From: Oscillospiraceae bacterium
GTDB lineage: Bacteria > Bacillota > Clostridia > Oscillospirales > CAG-272
DNA length: 14,133 nucleotides
Direction of reading: 5' to 3'
Assembly: GCA_015063655.1 (NCBI GenBank)
Contig: SVTU01000023.1
Coordinates: 1 to 14,133, forward strand
Shown here: in pieces, positions 5,636 to 14,133 of the stretch
Layout: every line of letters begins with the position of its first letter
How positions within the stretch are numbered: position 1 is the stretch's first letter
Position numbers and translations under genes: made by a program
The notes under the pieces: model-generated
What the model saw: only the letters and a program-made list of their open reading frames with translations
What the model was told of the DNA's origin: nothing
Databases searched by the model: none

Positions 5636-7060
5636 ATGGGAGGCTTTTTTGGCGCAGTCAGTAAGCAGGATATTATAGCCGATGTCTTTTTCGGAACAGA
5701 CTACCATTCCCACCTTGGCACGAGCCGAGGCGGTATGGCGGCCTATGACGAGAGGATCGGCCTGCAGCGGGAAATTCACCGATTGGAGAATTCGCCGTTC
5801 CGAACCAAATTTCAGCACGTTTTTGAGGAAATGCAGGGAACGTCAGCCATTGGCTGTATCAGTGACACCGACCCTCAGCCGTTGCTGATCCGCTCGGCGC
5901 TTGGAACGTATGCCATCAGTATCATCGGAAAGATCAACAACAGCGATGAGCTGATCGATCGGTATTTGAATTTGGAGGGAAGTCACTTTGACGCCATGAC
6001 GGGCGGACGAGTCAATTCCACCGAGCTTGTGGCGGCTCTTATCAGCCAAGGAAAGAGCTTGGCTGACGGCATTCATTTTGCACAGCAGATCGTGGAGGGG
6101 ACGCTGTCTGTTCTCCTACTGTGCGACGACGGCACACTCATTGCCGCACGTGACCGCTTGGGCAGAATTCCCGTCCTCATTGGAAAAAACGAGCACGGAC
6201 GGTGCGTGTCCTTTGAATCCTATGCCATTCACAAAACGGGCTACGAGCAGGAAAGAGAGCTCGGACCCGGAGAGATCGTGTCCTGCACGGCAGAGGGTGT
6301 GACACAACTGGTTGCCCCCGGGGAACAGATGCGCATGTGTGCCTTCCTGTGGAGCTACTATTCCTATCCCACGTCCACGTATGAGGGCGTGAACGTTGAG
6401 GTCATGCGCTACCGCAACGGTGCGATCATGGCGAAGGATGACAAGAAGCGGGGAAGCGTGGGTGATCTTGATTACGTGGGCGGTGTGCCCGATTCGGGAA
6501 CCCCCCATGCTATCGGCTACGCTAACGAGAGCGGTGTTCCGTTTGCCAGACCCTATATCAAATATACCCCCACCTGGTCTCGCAGCTTCACCCCGCAAAA
6601 GCAAGCGGATCGCAACCGCATAGCCAAGATGAAGCAGATCCCCATTCACGAGCTGATTGAGGATAAAAATTTGTTGTTCGTGGACGATTCCATCGTCCGC
6701 GGAACACAGCTTCGCGAAACGGTGGAATTTCTGTATTCCAACGGGGCGAAATCCGTGCATATGCGCTCGGCCTGCCCACCCTTGATGTACCCCTGCAAAT
6801 TCCTGAATTTCTCCCGTGCTACCTCGCCCATGGAGCTGATGACACGCAAGGTCATTGTGGAGCTGGAGGGTGAAGAGGGACTGCAGTATATCGATGAATA
6901 CAGCCGTGACGATACCGAGAGAGGCAGAAGGCTAAGGGATGCGATCTGCCAAAAGTTCAATTTCTCATCCCTTGAATTCCAGTCCCTGGACGGCTTGCTT
7001 GAGTCGATCGGCATTGATCCGTGCAAGCTTTGCACCTACTGCTGGAGCGGAAAAGAATAA
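5636..7060 (+). CDS. PurF-like amidophosphoribosyltransferase lacking the glutaminase nucleophile
   Basis: Homologue of PurF, which makes phosphoribosylamine from PRPP and glutamine, 474 aa. The protein starts 'MGGFFGAV' where PurF has CGVFG or CGIVG, so the catalytic Cys is replaced by Gly. The start cannot move: GGAGGG (5625-5630) fits it, and no start codon exists back to an in-frame TGA at 5603. The Arg of 'HVRYPT' is absent ('GCISDT'), the Asn-Gly oxyanion pair is G98-K99, and the SDSE aspartate is missing (N127-S-T-E130), so the glutaminase half looks dead. The PRPP half is intact: 'VDDSIVRGT' (349-357). Cysteines at 235, 387, 463 and 466 fall where B. subtilis PurF binds its 4Fe-4S cluster. 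I recall similar Cys-less paralogues in Clostridia and Bacteroides. It may use free ammonia, pair with another glutaminase, or be regulatory. It sits between purE and purM in the operon. Confidence 0.88.
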   Translation: MGGFFGAVSKQDIIADVFFGTDYHSHLGTSRGGMAAYDERIGLQREIHRLENSPFRTKFQHVFEEMQGTSAIGCISDTDPQPLLIRSALGTYAISIIGKINNSDELIDRYLNLEGSHFDAMTGGRVNSTELVAALISQGKSLADGIHFAQQIVEGTLSVLLLCDDGTLIAARDRLGRIPVLIGKNEHGRCVSFESYAIHKTGYEQERELGPGEIVSCTAEGVTQLVAPGEQMRMCAFLWSYYSYPTSTYEGVNVEVMRYRNGAIMAKDDKKRGSVGDLDYVGGVPDSGTPHAIGYANESGVPFARPYIKYTPTWSRSFTPQKQADRNRIAKMKQIPIHELIEDKNLLFVDDSIVRGTQLRETVEFLYSNGAKSVHMRSACPPLMYPCKFLNFSRATSPMELMTRKVIVELEGEEGLQYIDEYSRDDTERGRRLRDAICQKFNFSSLEFQSLDGLLESIGIDPCKLCTYCWSGKE

Positions 7061-7095
7061 TATTAGTAACGATATAAACGAAAGGAAAAAAGAGT

Positions 7096-8145
7096 ATGCA
7101 TTCCAATTCCAAATCCGAGAGCTACGCCGCAGCGGGCGTGGATATTACGGCGGGCTACCGTGCCGTAGAGCTGATGAAGGCGCATATCAAGCGCACCAAG
7201 AACGAGGGTTGTCTTGATGACGTGGGCGGCTTTGGCGGATGCTTCGGCTTGCCTGTGGCAGGCATGGAGGAGCCCGTGCTTGTGTCGGGCACAGACGGCT
7301 GTGGCACCAAGGTCAAGCTTGCCATTCTGATGGACAAGCACGATACCATCGGTATCGATGCCGTGGCTATGTGTGTGAACGATATCATTTGCTGTGGCGC
7401 TAAGCCCCTGTTTTTCCTGGATTATATTGCCTGCGGCAAGAACGTTCCCGAGAAGATCGCCGCCATCGTCGGCGGTGTGGCCGAGGGCTGTGTGCAGTCG
7501 GGTGCCGCCCTCATCGGCGGTGAAACGGCCGAGCATCCCGGGCTGATGCCCGTGGAGGACTACGACCTGGCAGGCTTTGCCGTGGGTATCGTGGATAAGA
7601 AAAAGATCTTGGATAACACCAAGATGACGGAGGGTGACGTGGTGATCGCTCTGGCCTCCAGCGGCGTTCACTCTAATGGCTTCTCCTTGGTTCGCAAGGT
7701 GTTTGACATTGATCACAATCCCGATTCGCTTTACGTCTCCTGTGAGGCCCTGGGCGGCAAGAGCATTGCCGAGACACTGCTCACTCCCACCCGCATTTAC
7801 GTTAAGTCGGTTCTGGCACTCTTGGAGAAGGTTAACGTCAAGGGCATCAGCCATATCACGGGCGGTGGCTTCTATGAGAACATTCCTCGCTCCATTCCCG
7901 CAGGGCTTACGGCACAGATCGATAAGGCCAGCGTGAAGGTGCTTCCCATTTTTGATCTGATCGCCAAAACGGGTAACATCCCCGAGCGTGATATGTATAA
8001 CACCTATAACATGGGCGTTGGTATGAGCATCGTAGTGCCTGCCTCCGAGGTGGAGACGGCGCTCGAGGTCTTGCGTGCCAACGGCGAGGACGCCTACGAG
8101 ATCGGAAGGATCGTGAAGGGCGAGGAAGGTGTGGTGCTGGTGTGA
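7096..8145 (+). CDS. purM: Phosphoribosylformylglycinamidine cyclo-ligase (AIR synthetase)
   Basis: Cytosolic ATP-dependent enzyme that closes FGAM to aminoimidazole ribonucleotide, 349 aa, typical length. PurM signatures occur in order: 'SYAAAGVDI' near the N-terminus, '[13 protein letters not shown]' and '[11 protein letters not shown]' of the ATP-binding half, '[12 protein letters not shown]', '[16 protein letters not shown]', '[13 protein letters not shown]', and a C-terminal '[15 protein letters not shown]'. AAAGGA at 7081-7086 precedes the ATG. Its stop overlaps the start of purN in GTGTGA (8141-8145), which suggests translational coupling. Nothing unusual in the sequence. Confidence 0.98.
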   Translation: MHSNSKSESYAAAGVDITAGYRAVELMKAHIKRTKNEGCLDDVGGFGGCFGLPVAGMEEPVLVSGTDGCGTKVKLAILMDKHDTIGIDAVAMCVNDIICCGAKPLFFLDYIACGKNVPEKIAAIVGGVAEGCVQSGAALIGGETAEHPGLMPVEDYDLAGFAVGIVDKKKILDNTKMTEGDVVIALASSGVHSNGFSLVRKVFDIDHNPDSLYVSCEALGGKSIAETLLTPTRIYVKSVLALLEKVNVKGISHITGGGFYENIPRSIPAGLTAQIDKASVKVLPIFDLIAKTGNIPERDMYNTYNMGVGMSIVVPASEVETALEVLRANGEDAYEIGRIVKGEEGVVLV

Positions 8146-8774
8146 CAAAGCCCAAAAAGATTGCCGTTTTGGTATCGGGGGGCGGAACCAATCTGCAAGC
8201 CCTGATCGATGCGCAAAAAGCAGGCACGTTCGGTGAGAGCTATATCTCCCTTGTGCTGTCCTCAAAGCCTGACGTGTACGCCCTTGAGCGTGCTAAGGCG
8301 AGCGATATTCCCACGGCGGTGCTGTCTCGGCGTGACTATACCGACATTGCCTCCTATTCCTCCGCTCTTGCCCGCACGCTGACGGAGGCCAAGGTAGATC
8401 TTGTGGTGCTGGCAGGCTTTTTGACCATCATCGACGAGCAGGTTTACGAGGCGTTTCCCAATAGGATCATCAACGTCCATCCCGCTCTCATCCCGTCCTT
8501 CTGCGGTAAGGGCTACTACGGACTGCACGTGCATGAGGCGGCTCTTGAGAAAGGCGTTAAGGTGTCGGGTGCTACGGTGCATATCGTAACGCCTGAGTGC
8601 GATGCAGGGCCTATCATTCTGCAAAAGGCCGTACAGGTCAAGGATGACGACACCCCCGAAAGCCTGCAACGCCGCATCATGGAGGAGGCCGAGTGGGTGA
8701 TCCTGCCCGAGGCCGTACGCCTCTTCTGCGAGGACAGACTGACAGTAAAAGATAATAAGGTTTACGTAAATTAA
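8142..8774 (+). CDS. purN: Phosphoribosylglycinamide formyltransferase (GAR transformylase)
   Basis: Transfers a formyl group from 10-formyl-tetrahydrofolate to GAR, 210 aa. It has the N-terminal '[13 protein letters not shown]' phosphate-binding loop, the catalytic N111-V-H113 in '[12 protein letters not shown]', and 'ECDAGPI' with D154, matching the Asn-His-Asp catalytic set of E. coli PurN. The substrate loop after HPALIP carries extra residues ('CGKGYYG'), a variation I associate with clostridial members. The start is GTG at 8142, sharing 4 nt with the purM stop; AG-rich sequence around 8120-8129 is the only site, so translation probably depends on purM. It is one of two formyl-folate-dependent enzymes under the ZTP riboswitch. 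Confidence 0.96.
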   Translation: MTKPKKIAVLVSGGGTNLQALIDAQKAGTFGESYISLVLSSKPDVYALERAKASDIPTAVLSRRDYTDIASYSSALARTLTEAKVDLVVLAGFLTIIDEQVYEAFPNRIINVHPALIPSFCGKGYYGLHVHEAALEKGVKVSGATVHIVTPECDAGPIILQKAVQVKDDDTPESLQRRIMEEAEWVILPEAVRLFCEDRLTVKDNKVYVN

Positions 8775-8786
8775 AGGAGAACGGAT

Positions 8787-9503
8787 ATGAAGGTATCAAC
8801 GATTGCTAACGAACTGAATTCCTTGGCATACCACGGCAGAGGTATTATGATCGGCAAGAGTGCCGACGGCAAAAAGGCCGTGACCGCTTACTTTATCATG
8901 GGACGCAGTGTCAACAGCCGCAACCGTGTGTTTGTGGCCGAGGGAGACGCTATGCGCACCAAGGCGTTTGATGAATCCAAGATGGTAGATCCTCACCTCA
9001 TCATCTATTATCCCGTCCGTGTACTGGGCAATAAGACCATCGTCACCAATGGCGATCAGACCGACACCATCTATGATCTGATGGATAAGCAGATGACCTT
9101 TGAGCAGGCATTGCGCACCCGTGAGTTTGAGGACGATAAGCCCAACTTTACGCCCCGCATCTCGGGCATCATCCACCGTGAGAACGGCACGATGAATTAT
9201 GCTATGTCCATTCTCAAGAGCGCCGAGGGCGACGACAGCTCCTGCGAGAGATTTACCTATGCGTATTCCGACCCGCTGTGCGGCAGAGCCAAGTTTATCC
9301 ACACCTACAACGGCGATGGCGATCCGTTGCCCTCCTTTGAGGGAGAGCCTAAGACGCTGGAGCTTCCCGACGTGGATATCGATGCCCTGACCGACCTGAT
9401 CTGGACCAATCTCAATGAAGACAATAAGGTCTCCCTGTTTGTTCGCTACATCGATCTTGCGAGCGGCGAGAGCGAGACCAGGATCGTCAATAAGAATGTA
9501 TGA
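8787..9503 (+). CDS. purO: IMP cyclohydrolase, archaeal PurO type
   Basis: Closes FAICAR to IMP, the last step of purine synthesis, 238 aa. Most bacteria use the N-terminal domain of PurH; this protein instead resembles archaeal PurO, which has an Ntn-hydrolase-like fold. Matching segments are 'GKSADGKKAVTAYFIMGRS' with 'NSRNRVF' (about 23-49; archaeal form has 'SRSFPNRT'), 'VTNGDQTDTI' (86-95; archaeal 'VSNGSHTDTI') and 'NFTPRISGI'. The C-terminal third (about 170-238) has no counterpart I recall in the shorter archaeal proteins. AAAGGAGA (8773-8780) supports the start. It lies directly before a stand-alone AICAR formyltransferase, as expected for a split PurH. The symbol follows the archaeal name. 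Confidence 0.9.
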   Translation: MKVSTIANELNSLAYHGRGIMIGKSADGKKAVTAYFIMGRSVNSRNRVFVAEGDAMRTKAFDESKMVDPHLIIYYPVRVLGNKTIVTNGDQTDTIYDLMDKQMTFEQALRTREFEDDKPNFTPRISGIIHRENGTMNYAMSILKSAEGDDSSCERFTYAYSDPLCGRAKFIHTYNGDGDPLPSFEGEPKTLELPDVDIDALTDLIWTNLNEDNKVSLFVRYIDLASGESETRIVNKNV

Positions 9504-9511
9504 GGTGCAAC

Positions 9512-10696
9512 ATGAAAGAATTTGAATTGAAATACGGCTGTAACCCCAACCAAAAGCCTGCTAAGATCTTTATGCATGACGGAAGCGAGCTTCCCATCGA
9601 GATTTTGTGCGGCAGACCCGGATATATCAATTTCCTTGACGCCTTCAACAGCTGGCAGCTCGTTAAGGAGCTGAAGGAAGCAACGGGAATGGCTTGTGCC
9701 ACCTCCTTCAAGCACGTCAGCCCCACGTCGGCAGCCGTAGGTCTTCCGCTGTCCGATGCCCTCAAGAAGGCTTGCTTTGTGGACGATATCGAGGGGCTTG
9801 ATGCCTCTCCTTTGGCCTGCGCCTACGCCCGTGCCAGAGGTACGGACCGTATGTCCTCGTTTGGCGACTGGATCGCTCTGAGTGACGTGTGCGACGTGAC
9901 CACGGCACGCATCATCAAGCGTGAGGTGTCCGACGGTATCATTGCCCCCGGCTACGAGCCCGAGGCATTGGAAATTTTGAAATCCAAGAAGAAGGGGAAC
10001 TACAACATCATCAAGATCGACCCCGCCTTCGTGCCCGATGCCGTGGAGCACAAGCAGGTGTACGGCATCACCTTTGAGCAGGGAAGAAACAATTTCGAGA
10101 TCAACCGTGAGCTGCTCTCAAACGTAGTGACCGAAAATAAAGATCTGCCCGATAGTGCCGTTCGTGATCTCATCATTTCTCTGATCACCCTCAAGTACAC
10201 GCAGTCCAACTCCGTTTGCTTTGCCTATGACGGCCAGGCCATCGGCGTGGGGGCGGGACAGCAGTCCAGAATTCACTGCACACGCCTCGCAGGAAGCAAG
10301 GCAGATAACTGGTTTATGCGTCAAAATCCCAAGGTCTTGGGCTTGCCCTTCCTGCCCACGCTCGGCCGTCCCGACCGTGACAACTGCATCGACGTCTATA
10401 TCTCCGACGATAGCGACGACGTGCTGGCAGACGGCAACTGGCAAAATTACTTCACCGAGAAGCCCGAGGAGCTGACCAAGGCAGAGAAGAGAGCATGGCT
10501 TGCTACCTTCCGCGGCGTGGCACTCGGCTCGGATGCCTTCTTCCCGTTTGGTGATAACATCGAGCGTGCCCGCAGAAGCGGTGTTTCCTACGTGGCACAG
10601 CCGGGTGGTTCTATCCGTGATGATAACGTGATCGCTATGTGCGACAAGTACGGCATGGCCATGGCCTTTACGGGCATGAGACTGTTCCACCACTAA
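9512..10696 (+). CDS. purV: Stand-alone AICAR formyltransferase
   Basis: Formylates AICAR (ZMP) to FAICAR using 10-formyl-tetrahydrofolate, 394 aa. It corresponds to the C-terminal domain of PurH with no cyclohydrolase domain. Family signatures are 'KYGCNPNQKP' at the N-terminus, 'SFKHVSPTSAAVG' with the catalytic K67-H68, 'KYTQSNSV' with 'GQQSRIHCTRLAG', and the C-terminal 'SDAFFPF', 'YVAQPGGSIRDD' and 'AFTGMRLFHH'. I chose ATG 9512 because GAGGTG (9502-9507) lies just upstream and the family begins with 'MKEFELKYG'; ATG 9500 would overlap the purO stop as ATGA and remains possible. It uses the ZMP whose buildup the riboswitch senses. The name PurV is used for this half of PurH; purH is the usual database label. 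Confidence 0.95.
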   Translation: MKEFELKYGCNPNQKPAKIFMHDGSELPIEILCGRPGYINFLDAFNSWQLVKELKEATGMACATSFKHVSPTSAAVGLPLSDALKKACFVDDIEGLDASPLACAYARARGTDRMSSFGDWIALSDVCDVTTARIIKREVSDGIIAPGYEPEALEILKSKKKGNYNIIKIDPAFVPDAVEHKQVYGITFEQGRNNFEINRELLSNVVTENKDLPDSAVRDLIISLITLKYTQSNSVCFAYDGQAIGVGAGQQSRIHCTRLAGSKADNWFMRQNPKVLGLPFLPTLGRPDRDNCIDVYISDDSDDVLADGNWQNYFTEKPEELTKAEKRAWLATFRGVALGSDAFFPFGDNIERARRSGVSYVAQPGGSIRDDNVIAMCDKYGMAMAFTGMRLFHH

Positions 10697-10722
10697 TAAA
10701 GAATAGCAGAAAGGACAACAGC

Positions 10723-11994
10723 ATGAAGGTTATGGTTGTCGGCGGTGGCGGCAGAGAGCACGCCATCATCAAAAAGTTAAAGGAAAGCCCAAAGGTCAGA
10801 ACCATTTACGCTCTGCCCGGTAACGGCGGTATTGCCAAGGATGCCGAGTGCGTGAATATCGGAGCGAAGGACATTGAGGCGATCCGTGATTTTGCTGTCA
10901 AAAAGAAGGTTGATTTTGCTGTGGTAGCACCCGACGACCCGTTGGTGCTGGGTGCGGTGGATCTCTTGGAGCAGGCGGGTATCCCCTGCTTTGGACCGAA
11001 GAAGAATGCCGCCATCATCGAGGGAAGCAAGATCTTCTCTAAGAATTTGATGAAGAAATACGGCATTCCCACAGCCTCCTACGAGGTATTTACCGAGATG
11101 CAGCCTGCTCTTGATTATCTGGCCACTGCTCCCATTCCCACGGTCGTCAAGGCAGACGGCTTGGCTCTTGGCAAGGGCGTTGTGATCGCTACCACGAGAG
11201 AGGAGGCGTATGACGCCGTTCGCTCCATGATGGAGGATAAGAAGTTCGGTGAGAGCGGAAGCCGCATCGTGATTGAGGAATTCCTTACGGGTCCCGAGGT
11301 CTCTGTACTGTCCTTTACCGACGGTGAGATCGTGGTTCCCATGATCTCCTCTATGGATCACAAGCGTTCTCACGATAACGATGAGGGCTTGAATACGGGC
11401 GGTATGGGAACGGTTGCGCCCAACCCGTATTATACGCCCGAGATCGCACAGCGTTGCATGGACGAGATCTTTTTGCCCACTGTTCGTGCCATGCGTCAGG
11501 AGGGAAGGACCTTCCGCGGTTGCTTGTATTTCGGCTTGATGCTCACGCCGAACGGCCCTAAGGTCATCGAGTATAACTGCCGCTTCGGTGATCCCGAAAC
11601 GCAGGTAGTGCTGCCCTTGCTCAAGAGCGATCTGTTTGAGATCATGAGAGCCTGTGCGGGCGGTACGCTTGTGGATACCAACGTAAAGTTTTCCGACGAG
11701 CATGCGTGCTGTGTTGTGATGGCCTCCGATGGCTATCCTCAAGCCTATGAAACGGGCTTTCCGATCACGGTGGACGAGGATTGCACGGCCCAGATCTACG
11801 TGGCAGGTGCTAAGACCGATGACTACGGCAGAATGCTGACGTCGGGTGGCCGTGTGCTTGGCGTGACCGAGGTCGGTGCGACCCTGCAGGAGGCTATCGA
11901 CAAGGCATACGCTTCGGTCGAAAAGGTTCATTTTGACAATGCGTACTATCGCCATGACATCGGACAGAGAGCCTTAAAGGCATACACGAAATAA
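10723..11994 (+). CDS. purD: Phosphoribosylamine-glycine ligase (GAR synthetase)
   Basis: ATP-grasp ligase joining phosphoribosylamine and glycine, 423 aa, the normal length. Domains in order: an N-terminal Rossmann-like part starting 'MVVGGGGREHA', an ATP-grasp core with 'VKADGLALGKGVVIA' and 'HDNDEGLNTGGMG', the metal-binding E283/N285 in 'EYNCRFGDPETQ', and a C-terminal 'GRMLTSGGRVLGV' segment. The usual 'GPE.PL' loop reads 'APDDPLVLG'. The ATG at 10723 has AGAAAGGA (10708-10715) and matches the family start; in-frame codons further upstream lie within the formyltransferase gene. PurD consumes the unstable phosphoribosylamine made by the PurF step. Confidence 0.98.
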   Translation: MKVMVVGGGGREHAIIKKLKESPKVRTIYALPGNGGIAKDAECVNIGAKDIEAIRDFAVKKKVDFAVVAPDDPLVLGAVDLLEQAGIPCFGPKKNAAIIEGSKIFSKNLMKKYGIPTASYEVFTEMQPALDYLATAPIPTVVKADGLALGKGVVIATTREEAYDAVRSMMEDKKFGESGSRIVIEEFLTGPEVSVLSFTDGEIVVPMISSMDHKRSHDNDEGLNTGGMGTVAPNPYYTPEIAQRCMDEIFLPTVRAMRQEGRTFRGCLYFGLMLTPNGPKVIEYNCRFGDPETQVVLPLLKSDLFEIMRACAGGTLVDTNVKFSDEHACCVVMASDGYPQAYETGFPITVDEDCTAQIYVAGAKTDDYGRMLTSGGRVLGVTEVGATLQEAIDKAYASVEKVHFDNAYYRHDIGQRALKAYTK

Positions 11995-12007
11995 ACGGGG
12001 TATTGAC

Positions 12008-14133
12008 ATGGTTTACAGAGTATATGTGGAAAAGAAAAAGGAGCTTGCCAACGAGGCGGCATCCTTGAAGGAAGAAATTCGCAGTCTTCTGCGTATTGAC
12101 AGCGTAGAGGACGTTCGCATCCTGAACCGCTATGACGTGGAGAATATCGACAAGGCTTTGTTTGACTATGCGGTCAGCACCGTGTTCTCCGAGCCTCAGC
12201 TTGACGTTGTGACGTATGAAAACGTGCAGGACGGTGCCATGGAATTTGCCGTGGAGTATCTGCCGGGTCAATTTGACCAGCGTGCCGACTCTGCCGCACA
12301 GTGCATTCAGATCATCTCCTGCGGAGACCGTCCCACCGTGCGCACGGCCCGTGTGTATAAGCTGTACGGTAAGCTGACCGAAAGCGAGCTTGCCGCCATC
12401 AAGAAGTACGTTATCAACCCCGTAGAGTCCCGTGAGGCAAGCTTTGATACGTTTGATACCTTGGCTATGCAGTACACCGTGCCTGAGTCGGTCGCCACGC
12501 TTGACGGCTTTATCGACATGGACGAGGCTGCTCTCTCTGCCTTTGTGTCGCAGTACGGTCTTGCCATGGATCTTGACGATATCACCTTCTGCCGTGATTA
12601 TTTCCGCACGGAGAAGAGAAACCCCACCATTACCGAGATCCGCATGATCGATACGTATTGGTCGGATCACTGCCGCCATACCACCTTCCTCACCACCATT
12701 GACAGCGTAAGCTTTGAGGATGCGTTGATCGAGAAGGCTTATGAGGAATATATCGCCACTCGCCGTGAGCTTGGCAGAACTAAGCCCGTCAACCTGATGG
12801 ACGTTGCCACCGTTGCCGTGCGCTACCTCAAGAAGGCAGGCAAGCTGCCGAAGCTTGACGAGTCCGAGGAGATCAACGCCTGCACCGTTAAGATCAAGGT
12901 TAACGTGCAGGGCGAGGAGCAGGATTGGTTGCTTCTGTTCAAGAATGAGACACATAACCATCCCACCGAGATCGAGCCGTTTGGCGGTGCCGCCACTTGT
13001 ATCGGCGGTGCGATCCGTGACCCGCTTTCGGGACGCTCCTACGTATACGCTGCAATGCGTGTGACGGGTGCGGCAGATCCGCTTAAGCCCGTTTCCGAGA
13101 CCATTGAGGGCAAATTGCCCCAAAGAAAGATCGTTACCACCGCCGCCGCAGGCTATTCCTCCTATGGCAACCAGATCGGCTTGGCTACCGGACAGGTGGA
13201 CGAGCTGTATCATGAGGGCTACGTCGCCAAGAGAATGGAGATCGGTGCGGTGATCGCCGCCGCTCCTGCCTCTAACGTGCGCCGTGAGGTCCCCGACCCG
13301 GGTGATATCGTGATTTTGCTGGGCGGCAGAACGGGACGTGATGGCTGTGGCGGTGCTACGGGTTCATCAAAATCCCACACGCTGCATTCCCTGGAAAGCT
13401 GTGGCGCTGAGGTGCAGAAGGGTAACGCACCCGAGGAAAGAAAGCTGCAGCGTCTGTTCCGCAATGCCGAGGCCTCTCGCCTGATCAAGCGTTGCAATGA
13501 CTTTGGCGCAGGCGGTGTGTCGGTTGCCATCGGTGAGCTTGCCGACGGTCTTGCCATCGATCTTAACGCCGTTCCTAAGAAGTACGAGGGACTTGACGGC
13601 ACAGAGCTTGCCATCAGTGAGTCGCAGGAGAGAATGGCTGTTGTGGTTGAGGCCAAGGACGTGGCACGCTTCTGTGAGCTTGCCGCCTCTGAAAACCTTG
13701 AAGCAACGGTGGTTGCCGTTGTGACTGAGGAAAAACGCTTGAAGATGACGTGGAACGGCAAGCAGATCGTAGACCTTTCCCGTGAATTCCTCAACTCCAA
13801 CGGAGCTGAAAAGCATATCACGGTGCATACTGCGAAGCCCGCCTCTTATCAAAAGCCTGCTGTGACCGATTTTGCAGACGGTATGCGTGCGCTTGTGAGC
13901 GACCTGAACGTTTGCTCGAAGCAGGGGCTTTCCGAGCGCTTTGACTCCACCATCGGTGCAGGCACGGTGCTGATGCCCTTTGGCGGAAAGCATCAAAGCA
14001 CGCCCATTCAGGCTATGGTGCATAAGATATCCGTTGAAAAGGCAGATACCGACACCTGCTCGTATATGTCCTGGGGCTTCAATCCCTATATTTCCGAGAA
14101 GAGTCCCTATCACGGCGCATACCTTGCCGTGGT
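12008..14133 (+). CDS. purL: Phosphoribosylformylglycinamidine synthase, large single-chain form (partial, 3' cut off)
   Basis: Makes FGAM from FGAR, glutamine and ATP. The frame is open from ATG 12008 to the window edge, giving 708 codons and no stop. An N-terminal PurS-like domain (about 1-150) is followed by a linker with 'WSDHCRHTTF' (218-227) and the synthetase core: 'KNETHNHPTEIEPFGG' with N313 and H316/H318, 'RTGRDGCGGATGSSKSHT', 'NDFGAGGVSVAIGEL' and 'SESQERMAVVVE'. A fused PurS part implies the large (about 1,200-1,300 aa) type, so a C-terminal glutaminase domain should lie to the right. The ribosome site is weak (GGGG, 11997-12000). The gene starts 13 nt after the purD stop. Confidence 0.96.
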   Translation, partial: MVYRVYVEKKKELANEAASLKEEIRSLLRIDSVEDVRILNRYDVENIDKALFDYAVSTVFSEPQLDVVTYENVQDGAMEFAVEYLPGQFDQRADSAAQCIQIISCGDRPTVRTARVYKLYGKLTESELAAIKKYVINPVESREASFDTFDTLAMQYTVPESVATLDGFIDMDEAALSAFVSQYGLAMDLDDITFCRDYFRTEKRNPTITEIRMIDTYWSDHCRHTTFLTTIDSVSFEDALIEKAYEEYIATRRELGRTKPVNLMDVATVAVRYLKKAGKLPKLDESEEINACTVKIKVNVQGEEQDWLLLFKNETHNHPTEIEPFGGAATCIGGAIRDPLSGRSYVYAAMRVTGAADPLKPVSETIEGKLPQRKIVTTAAAGYSSYGNQIGLATGQVDELYHEGYVAKRMEIGAVIAAAPASNVRREVPDPGDIVILLGGRTGRDGCGGATGSSKSHTLHSLESCGAEVQKGNAPEERKLQRLFRNAEASRLIKRCNDFGAGGVSVAIGELADGLAIDLNAVPKKYEGLDGTELAISESQERMAVVVEAKDVARFCELAASENLEATVVAVVTEEKRLKMTWNGKQIVDLSREFLNSNGAEKHITVHTAKPASYQKPAVTDFADGMRALVSDLNVCSKQGLSERFDSTIGAGTVLMPFGGKHQSTPIQAMVHKISVEKADTDTCSYMSWGFNPYISEKSPYHGAYLAV

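Noticed and set aside
7063..8265. Long open frame on the minus strand opposite purM and the start of purN
   Set aside because: It is a shadow of purM: no recognisable family, low-complexity His/Gly/Ala-rich translation, and no convincing ribosome site. The same holds for the long minus-strand frames at 2598-3602, 10777-11955 and 11894-13213.
1..14133. tRNA or rRNA genes, CRISPR arrays, insertion sequences, phage genes
   Set aside because: No cloverleaf, rRNA-like stretch, regularly spaced direct repeats, transposase or phage-like product was seen on either strand.

Overview
The window looks like chromosomal DNA from a Clostridia-type member of the Bacillota, probably an anaerobic or gut-associated relative of Oscillospirales/Christensenellales. 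The evidence is strong AAGGAGG-type ribosome binding sites, consensus sigma-A promoters in AT-rich gaps between moderately GC-rich genes, a DarA-type c-di-AMP receptor, a ZTP riboswitch, a lipoprotein signal peptide, and purine genes in forms I remember from Clostridia. Placement below class is a guess. All genes are on the + strand, and the layout has three transcription units.

Region 1 (15-1326) is a single gene for a secreted SGNH/GDSL-type hydrolase lipoprotein, closed by a clear intrinsic terminator (1296-1326).

Region 2 (1412-4860) starts at a consensus promoter with a leader that can form two hairpins. It carries a three-gene operon: an ABC exporter half-transporter with an unusual N-terminal extension (possible PH-like domain plus a four-cysteine zinc ribbon), a DUF1854 protein, and a DarA/PstA-family c-di-AMP-binding PII-like protein. 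The exporter/DUF1854 pair is known elsewhere as a partnership linked to cyanophycin genes, but no cyanophycin gene is visible here. DarA in the same operon suggests, by inference only, that c-di-AMP controls this transporter. A strong hairpin at 4823-4860 separates the unit from the next one.

Region 3 (4926 to the right edge) is a de novo purine operon: purE, a purF-like gene, purM, purN, a PurO-type IMP cyclohydrolase gene, a stand-alone AICAR formyltransferase gene, purD and the first 708 codons of purL. A consensus promoter leads into a ZTP (pfl) riboswitch whose conserved 3' segment is shared with an intrinsic terminator. Z nucleotides (ZMP/ZTP), which build up when 10-formyl-tetrahydrofolate runs short, should therefore let RNA polymerase read into the operon. 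Two products (PurN and the AICAR formyltransferase) use that cofactor, and the latter consumes ZMP, so the feedback makes sense. PurK, PurC and PurB steps are not encoded in the window.

The most unusual points are: (a) the PurF-like enzyme has lost its N-terminal cysteine nucleophile and the other glutaminase residues, while keeping the phosphoribosyltransferase site and four candidate iron-sulfur cysteines; (b) the bifunctional PurH is replaced by an archaeal-type PurO plus a separate formyltransferase; (c) the ABC exporter-DUF1854-DarA operon.
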